DNA of 64,000 nt from UBA1563 sp041667115 (GTDB taxonomy: Bacteria; Bacteroidota; Ignavibacteria; Ignavibacteriales; Ignavibacteriaceae). A program made the translations under genes and the position numbers. Positions 51,462-61,030 of the stretch are shown here, in pieces; position 1 is the first letter of the stretch, and each line of letters starts with the position of its first letter. A model generated the notes under the pieces. It searched no databases. It was not told the DNA's origin and saw only the letters and a program-made list of their open reading frames with translations. The stretch covers positions 1 through 64,000 of the forward strand of contig JBAYFO010000013.1 of NCBI GenBank assembly GCA_041667115.1, written 5' to 3'.

Positions 51462-52787
51462 TTGGCACTCTTAACAAAAATTGAAAACAAAACTGCCGTT
51501 GTCGGCGTTATCGGATTGGGATATGTCGGTTTACCGTTAGCACTTGAATTTGCAAAAAAAGAATTTCAAGTGATCGGCTTTGACCTTGATGAAAGGAAAT
51601 CAAAATTCATTGCCGAAGGAAAATCATACATAAAGCATATAGCTTCTGAAAGAATTGCCGAAGTTGTTGCTACAGGAAAATTTTCAGCAACAACCGATTT
51701 TGCACAGCTACCGCTGGTTGACGCAATAATCATTTGCGTTCCAACTCCCTTAGATGAACACCGCGAACCGGATATGAGCTTTATCGTGAATTCGGCTAAA
51801 ACGGTTGCCCAATATTTTAGAAAAGGTCAACTTGTAGTACTTGAATCCTCTACGTATCCGGGAACGACCGAAGAAATTCTTCTTCCCTTACTGGAAGATT
51901 CGCAAACGAATAAAGAAAAACTAATAGTTGGTAAAGATTTTTACTTAGCGTTTTCGCCTGAAAGAGAAGACCCGAATAATCCGAACTATTCTACCGCGAC
52001 GATTCCAAAAGTGATTGGTGGAATGACTCAGAATTGTTTGACCGTAACGCAAGCCTTATATAATCAGGTAATTGTTAAAACGGTAGCAGTCTCCTCGCCA
52101 AAAACAGCTGAAGCAACAAAATTGTTAGAAAACATTTATCGTTCAATCAATATCGCGTTGGTTAATGAATTGAAATTAGTCTTTGATAGAATGGGAATTG
52201 ATGTCTGGGAAGTTATTGAAGCGGCAAAAACAAAACCGTTCGGTTTTCATGCGTTCTATCCGGGACCCGGTCTTGGCGGACATTGCATTCCGATTGATCC
52301 TTTCTACTTAACCTGGAAAGCAAGAGAGTATGATATCAATACAAAATTTATTGAATTAGCAGGTGAGATAAATACAAGCATGCCATATTACGTTGTTGAA
52401 AAAACAGCAGACGCATTGAACAAGCATAAAAAATCGCTTAACGGATCTAAAATCTTGATCCTAGGTGCTTCGTATAAAAAAGATATTGACGATATGCGCG
52501 AATCTCCATCTCTTAAGTTAATTGAGATATTACGGGATCGCGGCTGTATTGTTGATTATAATGATCCTTACGTCCCCAAACTTCCGAAGACAAGAAAATA
52601 TGATTATGATATGGAGTCGGTTCCGCTTACGAAAGAGAATATAAAAAAGTATGATGTGCTGTTACTCAGTACCGATCATACAAATTATGATTATAAACTG
52701 ATCGCAGGACAAGCATCGCTTATTATTGATACGCGGAACGCTTTCGGTAGGAACGGTATTGTAGATGAAAAAATTGTAAAAGCGTAA
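51462..52787 (+). CDS. Nucleotide-sugar dehydrogenase (UDP-GlcNAc 6-dehydrogenase, WbpA type)
   Basis: The protein has 441 residues from TTG 51462; GAAGGG lies 9-10 bp upstream. The NAD site is GVIGLGYVGLPLALEFAKK. The catalytic Cys is in GPGLGGHCIPIDPFYLTWKA, and the middle domain has TKLLENIYRSINIALVNELK. The SFIVNSAKTVAQ and FSPEREDPNN words fit the UDP-N-acetyl-D-glucosamine rather than the UDP-glucose branch. It makes uronic-acid sugar nucleotides for surface polysaccharide. Confidence 0.92.
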   Translation: MALLTKIENKTAVVGVIGLGYVGLPLALEFAKKEFQVIGFDLDERKSKFIAEGKSYIKHIASERIAEVVATGKFSATTDFAQLPLVDAIIICVPTPLDEHREPDMSFIVNSAKTVAQYFRKGQLVVLESSTYPGTTEEILLPLLEDSQTNKEKLIVGKDFYLAFSPEREDPNNPNYSTATIPKVIGGMTQNCLTVTQALYNQVIVKTVAVSSPKTAEATKLLENIYRSINIALVNELKLVFDRMGIDVWEVIEAAKTKPFGFHAFYPGPGLGGHCIPIDPFYLTWKAREYDINTKFIELAGEINTSMPYYVVEKTADALNKHKKSLNGSKILILGASYKKDIDDMRESPSLKLIEILRDRGCIVDYNDPYVPKLPKTRKYDYDMESVPLTKENIKKYDVLLLSTDHTNYDYKLIAGQASLIIDTRNAFGRNGIVDEKIVKA

Positions 52788-52799
52788 AGCGCAAAAAAT

Positions 52800-53417
52800 T
52801 TATTCAATTTCTAAACAGAAGATGGGATTTTCGTTTAAAACAGTTTTTACGAATCCCATTTTTTGTAAGTAGGAATCGTGTTTTGCGTTTCCGGGATTGC
52901 TATAAAGCTTTTTGATCTTCTTTTTGGTGAAAATATTCTGGTACACGTATTTACCTATCTTCAAATCCCTATATCCCGGAATAACAAAATCAAGTTCGAT
53001 AAAAAGGCTATCATCGTTTTTCTTCGTTGCACAGATAAGTCCAGCGGGAATTGAGTTTCGGAGAATGAAAAAGACTACCGAATCTTCATCGCCTTTAAAA
53101 GAAAAAGAAGGCATATATTTTTTAATCTCTTGATCGTGGAATGCTAAAAAATAGTTGACGTATTCGGAGTTATGCATAACTTCCAATACTTTGAAATATT
53201 CCTTCGCTTTAAAAATATCGTATAAATAATAAAGATCAACCAAGCAGATAAACCCGTTTACGATGGCAACCGGGAGAGCGTTTATTAGCAATCCGTATGT
53301 TGCAAAAATTATCGCTCCGATTAAATTGATAATTCTAAGTTTGACAATTCCGCTCATCATAAGCGAAACGGCTACCAAGCCAGAAGCCGCGTAACCGATA
53401 AATTCTATTATTTGAAT
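52800..53417 (-). CDS. Membrane protein with YgjV-like N-terminus and GNAT-like C-terminus
   Basis: I start it at ATT 53417 (205 residues) rather than TTG 53378. AGGAG lies 6 bp before the ATT, and the longer form completes a first transmembrane helix (IEFIGYAASGLVAVSLMM). Two or three transmembrane segments follow (IINLIGAIIFATYGLLINAL), as in the YgjV/CBU_0592-type inner-membrane proteins. The C-terminal 110 residues look like a GNAT acetyltransferase fold (ELDFVIPGYRDLKIGKYVYQ, NAKHDSYLQKMGFVKT). Such a fusion is known but the substrate is unknown. It is convergent with the dehydrogenase gene, 12 bp apart. Confidence 0.68.
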   Translation of the reverse strand: MQIIEFIGYAASGLVAVSLMMSGIVKLRIINLIGAIIFATYGLLINALPVAIVNGFICLVDLYYLYDIFKAKEYFKVLEVMHNSEYVNYFLAFHDQEIKKYMPSFSFKGDEDSVVFFILRNSIPAGLICATKKNDDSLFIELDFVIPGYRDLKIGKYVYQNIFTKKKIKKLYSNPGNAKHDSYLQKMGFVKTVLNENPIFCLEIE

Positions 53418-53458
53418 ATTCTTCTCCTAAAAATGTTGCAAGTTATTGCGTGAGACTT

Positions 53459-53980
53459 TTATTGAATTTTTAATGAATCGATTAAAATCAATTTCTTTCC
53501 ATCCCAATTGTAGTAATATGAATATAAAACAGGGATCGTTTCTAAGCTAAGTGTATCTATCGGATCTGTTATTACTAAACTGCTACTTAATCTAAAATCG
53601 ATCCCAGCCGTTGTAACTAAGTTAAAGGGGAAAAACACTTTGCCATTTTTTGCATCAACAATGGCATGGCTTTGACACGATGAGCCACATCCCCACTCAA
53701 CCAACCTAAAATGCCCCGCAAAGTTAGGTCCTATTTTTGCTCCTTCTCTTAAGACAGTTCTAAATTTTTTCGCATAAGGGTTGCTTGATAAATCTACTTT
53801 TGCTGGAATTCCTTTAAATGTATCTAAGATCGGGAAATCATCAAATGACGGAAATTTGTGTTCCTTTTGTTTATTTATACTAGTGTCTTGTGAGTTTGAA
53901 GTACTAAATATACTGATGCAAACAATCAAGAGCAGCACGCTAACTTTGATTATCACTAAAAAAAATTTTTTATGGTTCAT
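53459..53980 (-). CDS. Exported protein, conserved GxGSSCQ family, unknown function
   Basis: The protein has 173 residues with an N-terminal signal or anchor helix (FFLVIIKVSVLLLIVCISIF). The conserved middle is GAKIGPNFAGHFRLVEWGCG, then SSCQSHAIVDAKNGKVFFPF. I recall this GPNFAGH...WGCGSSCQ pattern as a widespread but unnamed exported family. The two Cys may form a disulphide. The neighbouring genes are bshA (upstream on this strand) and the YgjV/GNAT protein; no functional link is visible. Confidence 0.72.
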   Translation of the reverse strand: MNHKKFFLVIIKVSVLLLIVCISIFSTSNSQDTSINKQKEHKFPSFDDFPILDTFKGIPAKVDLSSNPYAKKFRTVLREGAKIGPNFAGHFRLVEWGCGSSCQSHAIVDAKNGKVFFPFNLVTTAGIDFRLSSSLVITDPIDTLSLETIPVLYSYYYNWDGKKLILIDSLKIQ

Positions 53981-54011
53981 AAACGATTTTTTCCATTAAA
54001 TATTTCTAGAA

Positions 54012-55136
54012 TCATACTCCCAAAATTTTCTTATAATACTCTTCATATTGCGGGACGATCATAGATTTGTCAAAATATTCTACCGCCCTTGCTCTCGCGT
54101 TGGCAGAAAACATCTGATATTTCTTTTCGTTGGTTAATAATTCAATTGCATATTTCGCCATCCGTTCAACATCTCCGAATTCTGCGATGTAGCCGGTTTC
54201 GTTGTGGGACATTAATTCCGGCAAACCGCCAACGCTTGAACTGATAACGGGAAGACCGCATGACATCGCCTCCAAAGCAGCCAAACCAAAACTCTCTGAT
54301 TGTGAAGGGATTAAAAATACATCCCCGCAATTGAGAATATCTGCTAGCCCATCCTGCTTGCCGAGGAAGATAACTTTATCGCAAAGATCAAGTTCGCGGC
54401 ATAGCCGCTCGCATTCGGAGCGATCCGGTCCGTCGCCAACCAGCACAAGTTTACACGGAATTTCTTTTGCAACGATTTTTAAAATTTTAAGTGTGTCCGA
54501 AACTCTTTTTACCGGTCGAAAGTTTGACGTGTGGATGAGTATCTTTTCACCATTTGGTGCACAATGTTTTTTTAACTGTCCCGGTACCTGGGGAGAATAG
54601 ACTTCCGTATCAACAAAATTGGGAATGACGCGGATGTCTTTTTCGATCTTATAATTAGTTAGCGTTTGGCTTTTCAAATGATTTGATACGGCTGTAACTC
54701 CATCGCTCTGCTCAATGCTGAATTTAACAAGATGAGAAAAAGAGGGTTCCAATCCAACCAATGAAATATCGGTTCCATGCAACGTTGTGATTATTTTAAT
54801 ATCACTTTTTTCTTTGACAATTTGTTTTGCGAGGTAAGCGCTTGTTGCGTGCGGAATGGCGTAATGCACGTGGAATAAATCGAGATTTTCGTAACGGATA
54901 ACCTCAACCATTTTACTTGCAAGCGCTAGGGTGTACAACGAAAATTCAAACAACGGGTAAGTGCTGGTCTCAACCTCGTGAAAAAAAATATTTTCAACAA
55001 AATGCGTTAGCCGGAAAGGGAGCGCATACGATACAAAATGAACTTCATGACCTTTTAATGCGAGTTCTTTGCCGAGTTCAGTAGCAATAACTCCGCTGCC
55101 GCCGTAAGTTGGGTAGCATGTAATTCCAATTTTCAT
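54012..55136 (-). CDS. bshA: N-acetyl-alpha-D-glucosaminyl L-malate synthase (bacillithiol biosynthesis)
   Basis: The protein has 374 residues, a GT4 glycosyltransferase that starts bacillithiol synthesis by joining GlcNAc to L-malate. BshA-specific N-terminus: MKIGITCYPTYGGSGVIATE, then GHEVHFVSYALPFRL and DLFHVHYAIPHATSAYLAKQ. The GT4 donor site is SESFGLAALEAMSCGLPVIS (Glu-x7-Glu). Other bacillithiol genes (bshB, bshC) are not in the window. It is transcribed alone or with the exported protein downstream. Confidence 0.95.
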   Translation of the reverse strand: MKIGITCYPTYGGSGVIATELGKELALKGHEVHFVSYALPFRLTHFVENIFFHEVETSTYPLFEFSLYTLALASKMVEVIRYENLDLFHVHYAIPHATSAYLAKQIVKEKSDIKIITTLHGTDISLVGLEPSFSHLVKFSIEQSDGVTAVSNHLKSQTLTNYKIEKDIRVIPNFVDTEVYSPQVPGQLKKHCAPNGEKILIHTSNFRPVKRVSDTLKILKIVAKEIPCKLVLVGDGPDRSECERLCRELDLCDKVIFLGKQDGLADILNCGDVFLIPSQSESFGLAALEAMSCGLPVISSSVGGLPELMSHNETGYIAEFGDVERMAKYAIELLTNEKKYQMFSANARARAVEYFDKSMIVPQYEEYYKKILGV

Positions 55137-55308
55137 AGTAAAACCGTTTGTCCCTTTGGGAAAGTAATTCTGACCATCACTAAAAGAAAATTAATTATTA
55201 TTTTTATTTTAAACTATGGCAATTTCAATTGAAAAGCGTTATGTAAAAGTCGGTTACATTAGCTAATCGTTTCCGAATCATCCAATCATTTAAAATGATC
55301 GATCAAAT

Positions 55309-57303
55309 ATGAGTCTTCTCAACAAATTTCTCGCATTTAACGCGGGAACCAAAAAGAAACTATTTCGCCGCGAAGTTGAAAAAGCTTTACGCGGTGGGAA
55401 GCAAATAAAACTGCCTCCTCTTCCTCTATATAATCAACAACAAATCTCAGCCATTAAAAATTCCTTTCCCTTCATAGTTATTTCATCGGAGAGTGAAAAA
55501 GTTTCCATAAAGGAATTTTTAGAGAATCATGAAATTGCCGGAAATGTCTTAACCGAAGCCGAGAAAATTCTACAACACCGGTTCGCTTTTTTCGGTATTG
55601 AAGAAAAAATGCTGGGTAAAAAAATCGATTGGAACTTCGATTATCTCTCGTCGTTTACATTTCCAAACGAGCCCTATTGGAATCTTAATGTTGAAGAATT
55701 CCCGAAAGATGTGGATGTACAAACCGCGTGGGAGTTGGGAAGGATGCACCAACTTTCAGTACTTGGAGCAGCGTTCCTTTTAACTAATGATGAAAAATAT
55801 TCCGAAAAATATTTTTCCATGGTTAATGATTTTATAACCTCTACGGCTAATTTCTCCGGTGTACAATGGACCAGTCCGCCCGAAGTTGCAATTCGTTTAC
55901 TCAATATTATTTTGGGATTTGGTTTCTTTCTCGAATCCCCATCGCTAAACGAACAACGTTTTCTTAAAATTCAGGAAGCCGTATTGCTTCACACTTTATA
56001 CTTAGAACATGCTCTTGAACATTCGGAAGTGCGAGACCACCGTTTTGTTCTTGTGCACCTTGGGCTTTTGTGTGCGAGCATGTTCGTTCAGAATAAAGCT
56101 TATGCAGAAAGGCTTTTCCACTTTTCCGCTTCTCACTTTGAACAAGAAATACGTCGTCAAGTTTCTGAAGACGGTGTAAGTTTTGAACAGTCGGTGCAAC
56201 TTCATCCCCTTAATACCGAATTGTTTTTACTCGCAAAATATTTTTTAGAAAGAAAAGGGAAAAAGGTTTCGGATGGATACAACCGGCGTCTGCATGAAAT
56301 GTTTGTCGCTTTAAGTCTGTATCGGAGACCTGTTTCGCATAACAGTGAAGAAAGCTCGCTCCCGAACATTGGAGATGCCTTCACTTCTTCAATTCTTGAT
56401 TTTTGTTCGTGGAACCAGTCGAAATATATTAGTGAATTGCTTTCCGTCGGGGCATATCTCTTTGATGGAAAGAAATTAATCTTACCTGCTCAAGGATCTG
56501 CGACATATCTTCTTTTTCTTTTTGGCGCAAATGCTGTTACTGCATTTCACTCCTTAAAAAACGATATGAGCCGGTCCTCATCTGTTGGGTTAACGGTAGG
56601 TGGACATTATTTTTTCCGGACGAAAGAAACAGATTTGTTCATCCGGGCAGCGGAAATAGGGCGTTCCGGCTTTGGCGCCCCCGGGCATAACGATACCTTC
56701 ACTTTTGAACTTTGCTATCAGCATAAATTGTTTTTTGTTGATTCCGGTACGTATTCTTTTTATGCCGACAAAGATTTGCGGAACAAACTTCGTTCGGTTT
56801 TTTCTCACAATACGTTTTCAATTGATAATACACAGCTTGCCGATTTTAACGGATTATTTAACATAAAAGAAGATTTAACAAAACCGAAAATAATAGAATG
56901 GCAAACAGATAATGAAGAAGATATTTTGATTGCCCAGCATTTCGCATACGTCAGGCTTGCTGATCCTGTGATTAGTAAAAGAGGATTTTATTTTCTCAAA
57001 GAGAAAAAGAAAATTAAAATTAAAGATGAATTTCTTGGAGGGACAAAACATAAGATTGTTTCTCATTTGCATCTCCATCCGGATGTTGAAATTGAAAAAG
57101 TAGAACCAAATAAATATTTGTTGAAAAATGGAGAAGCGGGTTTGCGGATCAGTTTCCACAGCTCAAGTGAAAATTTTGAAACATATCTGCAAGATTCCGT
57201 TTATTCACCGGGCTACAGAGTTTTACATCATGCAAAAAAATTTCACACCGTGTTGCATGAAAATCTCCCAACGTTTTACATTATAGAAATTGATCTATTA
57301 TGA
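55309..57303 (+). CDS. Heparinase II/III-family protein
   Basis: The protein has 664 residues. The N-terminal half is an alpha-helical toroid (about 1-350), with WELGRMHQLSVLGAAFLLTN and ALEHSEVRDHRFVLVHLGLL. The C-terminal half is the beta-sandwich heparinase domain with GAPGHNDTFTFELCYQHKLF near residue 460 and VDSGTYSFY. The family degrades uronic-acid polysaccharides by elimination. Members are common in exopolysaccharide and O-antigen loci, fitting the dehydrogenase at 51462. There is no signal peptide. It overlaps the PfkB gene (ATGA). Confidence 0.92.
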   Translation: MSLLNKFLAFNAGTKKKLFRREVEKALRGGKQIKLPPLPLYNQQQISAIKNSFPFIVISSESEKVSIKEFLENHEIAGNVLTEAEKILQHRFAFFGIEEKMLGKKIDWNFDYLSSFTFPNEPYWNLNVEEFPKDVDVQTAWELGRMHQLSVLGAAFLLTNDEKYSEKYFSMVNDFITSTANFSGVQWTSPPEVAIRLLNIILGFGFFLESPSLNEQRFLKIQEAVLLHTLYLEHALEHSEVRDHRFVLVHLGLLCASMFVQNKAYAERLFHFSASHFEQEIRRQVSEDGVSFEQSVQLHPLNTELFLLAKYFLERKGKKVSDGYNRRLHEMFVALSLYRRPVSHNSEESSLPNIGDAFTSSILDFCSWNQSKYISELLSVGAYLFDGKKLILPAQGSATYLLFLFGANAVTAFHSLKNDMSRSSSVGLTVGGHYFFRTKETDLFIRAAEIGRSGFGAPGHNDTFTFELCYQHKLFFVDSGTYSFYADKDLRNKLRSVFSHNTFSIDNTQLADFNGLFNIKEDLTKPKIIEWQTDNEEDILIAQHFAYVRLADPVISKRGFYFLKEKKKIKIKDEFLGGTKHKIVSHLHLHPDVEIEKVEPNKYLLKNGEAGLRISFHSSSENFETYLQDSVYSPGYRVLHHAKKFHTVLHENLPTFYIIEIDLL

Positions 57304-58190
57304 AGATCCTTATCATCGGGCATACGGTAGAAGACCATATTATTTTTCAACGTGAAAAACAGGAAGTAAAACCGGGGGGAATTTTTTATTCAGCCTCCGG
57401 ATTTCATTTTCTTAATGACGCCGAAGATGAAATTTTTCTTTGCACTTCAATTCAAAAGGAAAATTACGGATTGTTTGCTCCGGTTTATGACAACTTTAAT
57501 AAAGAATATTTTTCGTATGCAAAAAAAATTCCGGTTATTCATCTCAATGTTTTCGAAAAGAAAGAACGCCACGAACGGTACGAAAATATCACCGACAAAC
57601 TTACTGTTCCTATTGAAGCTTTGAATAAATTTGACGGAATCTTTATCAACATAATTACCGGTTTTGATATCAACATTGAAGATATCCAACAGATCAGAAA
57701 AAATTATGAGGGACTCATCTACCTTGATATTCATTCGCTTGCTCGTGGTATTGATGAGAATTACCGCCGTGACTTCCGCAAAATTCCTGAAATTGATAAA
57801 TGGCTTTCCTCAATTGATATTGTGCAGGCAAACGATCATGAACTCTTTACGTTAAGCGAAAAAAAAACGGAAACTGAAATTGTTGAAGAACTTTTACAAG
57901 TCGGAGTAAAAATCATTCTCGTTACCAAAGGAGAACACGGGGCAACGATCTATGCAATGAAAAAAGAAGAAATTTTTTCAATGACACTTCCGGCAATTCA
58001 AGTTGAAACGAAAAATAAAGTTGGGTGCGGAGATGTTTTTGGTGCGGCTTTCTTTTCTTCCTATATTAAAGATAAAAATATGGAAAAGGCTTTTGCCATT
58101 GCAAATATTGCGGGTGGATGTATTGCTTCTTATTCTGAAATAAAAAAAATGAAAGATTTACGACACGATGTTCTCTCAAGATTTTCTTAA
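57300..58190 (+). CDS. PfkB-family carbohydrate kinase
   Basis: The protein has 296 residues with a ribokinase-type fold. The catalytic motif near residues 239-247 reads NKVGCGDVFGAAFFSSYI; the usual GAGD is GCGD here. ILVTKGEHGATIY is the ATP-binding region. Residues 40-110 are atypical, so the sugar substrate is unknown. The start overlaps the heparinase stop by 4 bp and its end overlaps the next gene by 23 bp, so the proteins are probably translationally coupled. Confidence 0.88.
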   Translation: MKILIIGHTVEDHIIFQREKQEVKPGGIFYSASGFHFLNDAEDEIFLCTSIQKENYGLFAPVYDNFNKEYFSYAKKIPVIHLNVFEKKERHERYENITDKLTVPIEALNKFDGIFINIITGFDINIEDIQQIRKNYEGLIYLDIHSLARGIDENYRRDFRKIPEIDKWLSSIDIVQANDHELFTLSEKKTETEIVEELLQVGVKIILVTKGEHGATIYAMKKEEIFSMTLPAIQVETKNKVGCGDVFGAAFFSSYIKDKNMEKAFAIANIAGGCIASYSEIKKMKDLRHDVLSRFS

Positions 58191-59082
58191 AAAAAGAGTT
58201 TTAATTTTTGGCTCTAACGGAATGCTCGGACAACGGACTATTCATCTTTTTTCGCAAACCGGGAATTATGAAATCCTTGCTTCATCGAGCGAACCGGAAC
58301 CGTTTATTCCCGGGATAGATTATAAACAAGTTGATTTTACTCAGCGTGATGAAGTGAAAAATGTAATTCTCAATTTTTATCCCGACGTTATCATTAACGC
58401 CGCCGCTTATACTAATGTTGACAAAGCCGAAACCGACCGCGAACTTTGCTGGAAAGTAAATGTGAAAGGATTGGAGTTCATCACGGAAGCTGCGCGCGTG
58501 GTTGACTGTCATATCATTCACATTTCAACCGACTATGTCTTTGACGGCTTCAGAGGTCCCTACAGCGAAATAGATACACCGAATCCGTTTGGGTATTATG
58601 CCCGCACAAAACTTGCCAGTGAAAATGCTTTAAAGATCGGTGGAACGCCGTTTACCATTTTGCGCACAAATGTTTTGTACGGAATTATTAAAACCGGCAG
58701 AGCTGATTTTGTTCGCTGGGTTGTGGATTCGATTAGAAACGAAAAACCGATCCGCATTGTAACCGATCAAATTAATAACCCAACATTTTTGGATGATCTC
58801 GCTTCAGCGATTCGAGGAGTGATTGAAAAGAAAAAATTCGGACTTTATCATATCGGCGGAAGAGAATTTCTTTCGCGGTACGATTTCACGATGCGGATAG
58901 CTGATTATTTCAATTTAGATAAATCGTTTATTACACCGATCTTTACTCAAGAATTAAATCAACCGGCTCCTCGACCGCTAAAATCGGGGCTGATAACGAT
59001 TAAGTCGGAATCGGAATTCGGATTCAAACCGCACAGCATTGAAGAATCATTTGAAAAAATGAAAAAGGAATTAAACTTATGA
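58168..59082 (+). CDS. RmlD-type NAD(P)-dependent sugar-nucleotide reductase
   Basis: The protein has 304 residues, RmlD/SDR-extended family (dTDP-4-dehydrorhamnose reductase type). The cofactor site is FGSNGMLGQRTIHLF. The catalytic set is HISTDYVFDGFRGPYSE and YYARTKLASENAL (Tyr-x3-Lys). VTDQINNPTFLDDLASAIRG is family-specific. It may reduce a dTDP- or UDP-4-keto sugar; no rmlA/B/C genes lie in the window, so rhamnose synthesis is not assured. It overlaps the kinase gene by 23 bp and the GH13 gene by 4 bp (ATGA). Confidence 0.9.
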   Translation: MFSQDFLKKRVLIFGSNGMLGQRTIHLFSQTGNYEILASSSEPEPFIPGIDYKQVDFTQRDEVKNVILNFYPDVIINAAAYTNVDKAETDRELCWKVNVKGLEFITEAARVVDCHIIHISTDYVFDGFRGPYSEIDTPNPFGYYARTKLASENALKIGGTPFTILRTNVLYGIIKTGRADFVRWVVDSIRNEKPIRIVTDQINNPTFLDDLASAIRGVIEKKKFGLYHIGGREFLSRYDFTMRIADYFNLDKSFITPIFTQELNQPAPRPLKSGLITIKSESEFGFKPHSIEESFEKMKKELNL

Positions 59083-60893
59083 AACTGAAATTAACACCTC
59101 TAATTTTCCTCCTTTCCTGTTTTCTTCTTTTCTTCTCAACAATAGATGTTTTCGCACAAAAAAAATTCCCTGATTGGGCAAAAGGAATTATCTGGTACCA
59201 AATTTTCCCGGAACGTTTTGCCAACGGTAATTCAAGCAATGATCCAACCGCGGAAGATATCTTTGTAAATCAAAAAAGAATTCCCGAAGATTGGAAAGTT
59301 ACAAAATGGACTTCCAATTGGTTTGCACAAGCGGGGTGGGAAAAGAAACTTGGGAATCACGGTCATGGCAGTTTTACTTCACGGCGGTACGGCGGAGATA
59401 TTCAGGGGATCATCAACAAGTTGGATTATTTGAAAGAACTTGGCGTTGGAGCAATTTATCTTAATCCTATGTTTGATGCAGTATCCATGCATAAATACGA
59501 CGGCTCCACCTATCATCATATTGATCATTCATTTGGTCTCGATCCTGCATGGGATAAAAAATTAATGAACTCTGAAACACCGGATGATCCGGCAACATGG
59601 AAAGTAACGTCTGCTGATAAATTATTTTTCCAACTAATTAAAGAAGTGCATGCACGCGGAATGCGCATCATTCTTGATGGGGTATTTAATCATACCGGTG
59701 AACAGTTTTGGGCGTTCCGGGACGTTGTGAAAAAGCAACAAAACTCGAAGTATAAAGATTGGTACAAAATAAAAAGTTTTGATGATCCCAAAACAGAAGA
59801 GAATGAATTTGATTATAAAGGTTGGTGGGGAACAAAATCGCTGCCGGAATTTAATAGAAGTGAAACCGATTTATTCCCCGCTGTAAAAAAATATATTTTC
59901 GATGCAACAAAAAGATGGATGGACCCAAACGGAGATGGAAATCCGGAGGATGGAATTGACGGATGGCGCTTGGATGTTGCCAACGAAGTTCCTATAGGTT
60001 TTTGGCGCGATTGGAATGCAGAAGTAAAATCGCTCAATCCGCAAGCGATTATTCTTGGTGAACTGTGGCAAATCTCAAAAGAATATATTTCTGAGAACGG
60101 AGTTTTTGACGGACTGATGAATTACAATTTCGCTTATGCGGTTTGTGATTTGTTTATTAACAAAGAGAAGAAAATTCCGGTTTCAGAGTTCATTCAAAAA
60201 CTGGAAGAAATTGACAAAGCATATCCTGAAGAAAATTTATTTCTGTTGCAGAATTTAATGGATTCACACGATGTTGACAGACTTGCTTCAATGATTATAA
60301 ATCCCGACCGTCAATATGACCGCGATAATAATGGGCAGAATCCAAACTACAGCCCAAGAAAACCAAATGCTGATGAATATAATTTACAGAAACTAATTGC
60401 GGCATTTCAACTTACCTACCGCGGTGCCCCGATGATTTACTACGGCGACGAAGCCGGGATGTGGGGCGCTGATGATCCGCACGACCGGAAACCGATGGTC
60501 TGGCAAGAGTTAAGTTATGATGACGAGGTTATAGATGCTTCTTCGGGATTTAAAACCGGATTTGGAGCCTATAAAGTTGATGTGAACAACGATCTGCTGG
60601 ATTTTTACAAAAAGATGACGAACGTTCATAATACTTCAAAAGCGCTTCGCTATGGCGATGTGAAATTTGTTTTGCAGAATAACGAGAAAAATATTTTTGC
60701 CTTCACCCGTACGTTTGAAAATGAAAAGCTGCTCATCCTTTTCAACCTGAACGAAAAAGAACAAAAATTTTCCTTCGAGATAAAAACTCCGCAGCTTTAT
60801 GATTTATTAACGAAGGAAAAAATTGAAACGAAGAACAATCCCTTCTCAATTGAGCTTCCCGGAAAATCTTTTTCAATTTATACATTGGAATAA
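59079..60893 (+). CDS. GH13 alpha-amylase family enzyme (neopullulanase/cyclomaltodextrinase-like)
   Basis: The protein has 604 residues with a signal peptide ending VFAQ (about residue 27), so it is periplasmic or exported. The (beta/alpha)8 barrel contains WAKGIIWYQIFPERFANGNS, the nucleophile Asp in DGWRLDVANEVP, the acid/base Glu in IILGELWQIS and the third Asp in LMDSHDVDRL. Substrate-loop words YLNPMFDAVSMHKYDGSTY are typical of neopullulanase. It probably hydrolyses starch or maltodextrins. It is the last gene of the overlapping four-gene operon from 55309. Confidence 0.94.
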   Translation: MKLKLTPLIFLLSCFLLFFSTIDVFAQKKFPDWAKGIIWYQIFPERFANGNSSNDPTAEDIFVNQKRIPEDWKVTKWTSNWFAQAGWEKKLGNHGHGSFTSRRYGGDIQGIINKLDYLKELGVGAIYLNPMFDAVSMHKYDGSTYHHIDHSFGLDPAWDKKLMNSETPDDPATWKVTSADKLFFQLIKEVHARGMRIILDGVFNHTGEQFWAFRDVVKKQQNSKYKDWYKIKSFDDPKTEENEFDYKGWWGTKSLPEFNRSETDLFPAVKKYIFDATKRWMDPNGDGNPEDGIDGWRLDVANEVPIGFWRDWNAEVKSLNPQAIILGELWQISKEYISENGVFDGLMNYNFAYAVCDLFINKEKKIPVSEFIQKLEEIDKAYPEENLFLLQNLMDSHDVDRLASMIINPDRQYDRDNNGQNPNYSPRKPNADEYNLQKLIAAFQLTYRGAPMIYYGDEAGMWGADDPHDRKPMVWQELSYDDEVIDASSGFKTGFGAYKVDVNNDLLDFYKKMTNVHNTSKALRYGDVKFVLQNNEKNIFAFTRTFENEKLLILFNLNEKEQKFSFEIKTPQLYDLLTKEKIETKNNPFSIELPGKSFSIYTLE

Positions 60894-61030
60894 ACCTGGA
60901 GAGCGAGCGAAGTTAATCAACTATTTTTACCGGTAATCATCGATGGTACAACCTTTATCTAATAATATGGTCTAAATGACATGTGACAAATTAATTTGTA
61001 CACAAAAAATATTTCTTAAAGTTTCTCCGG

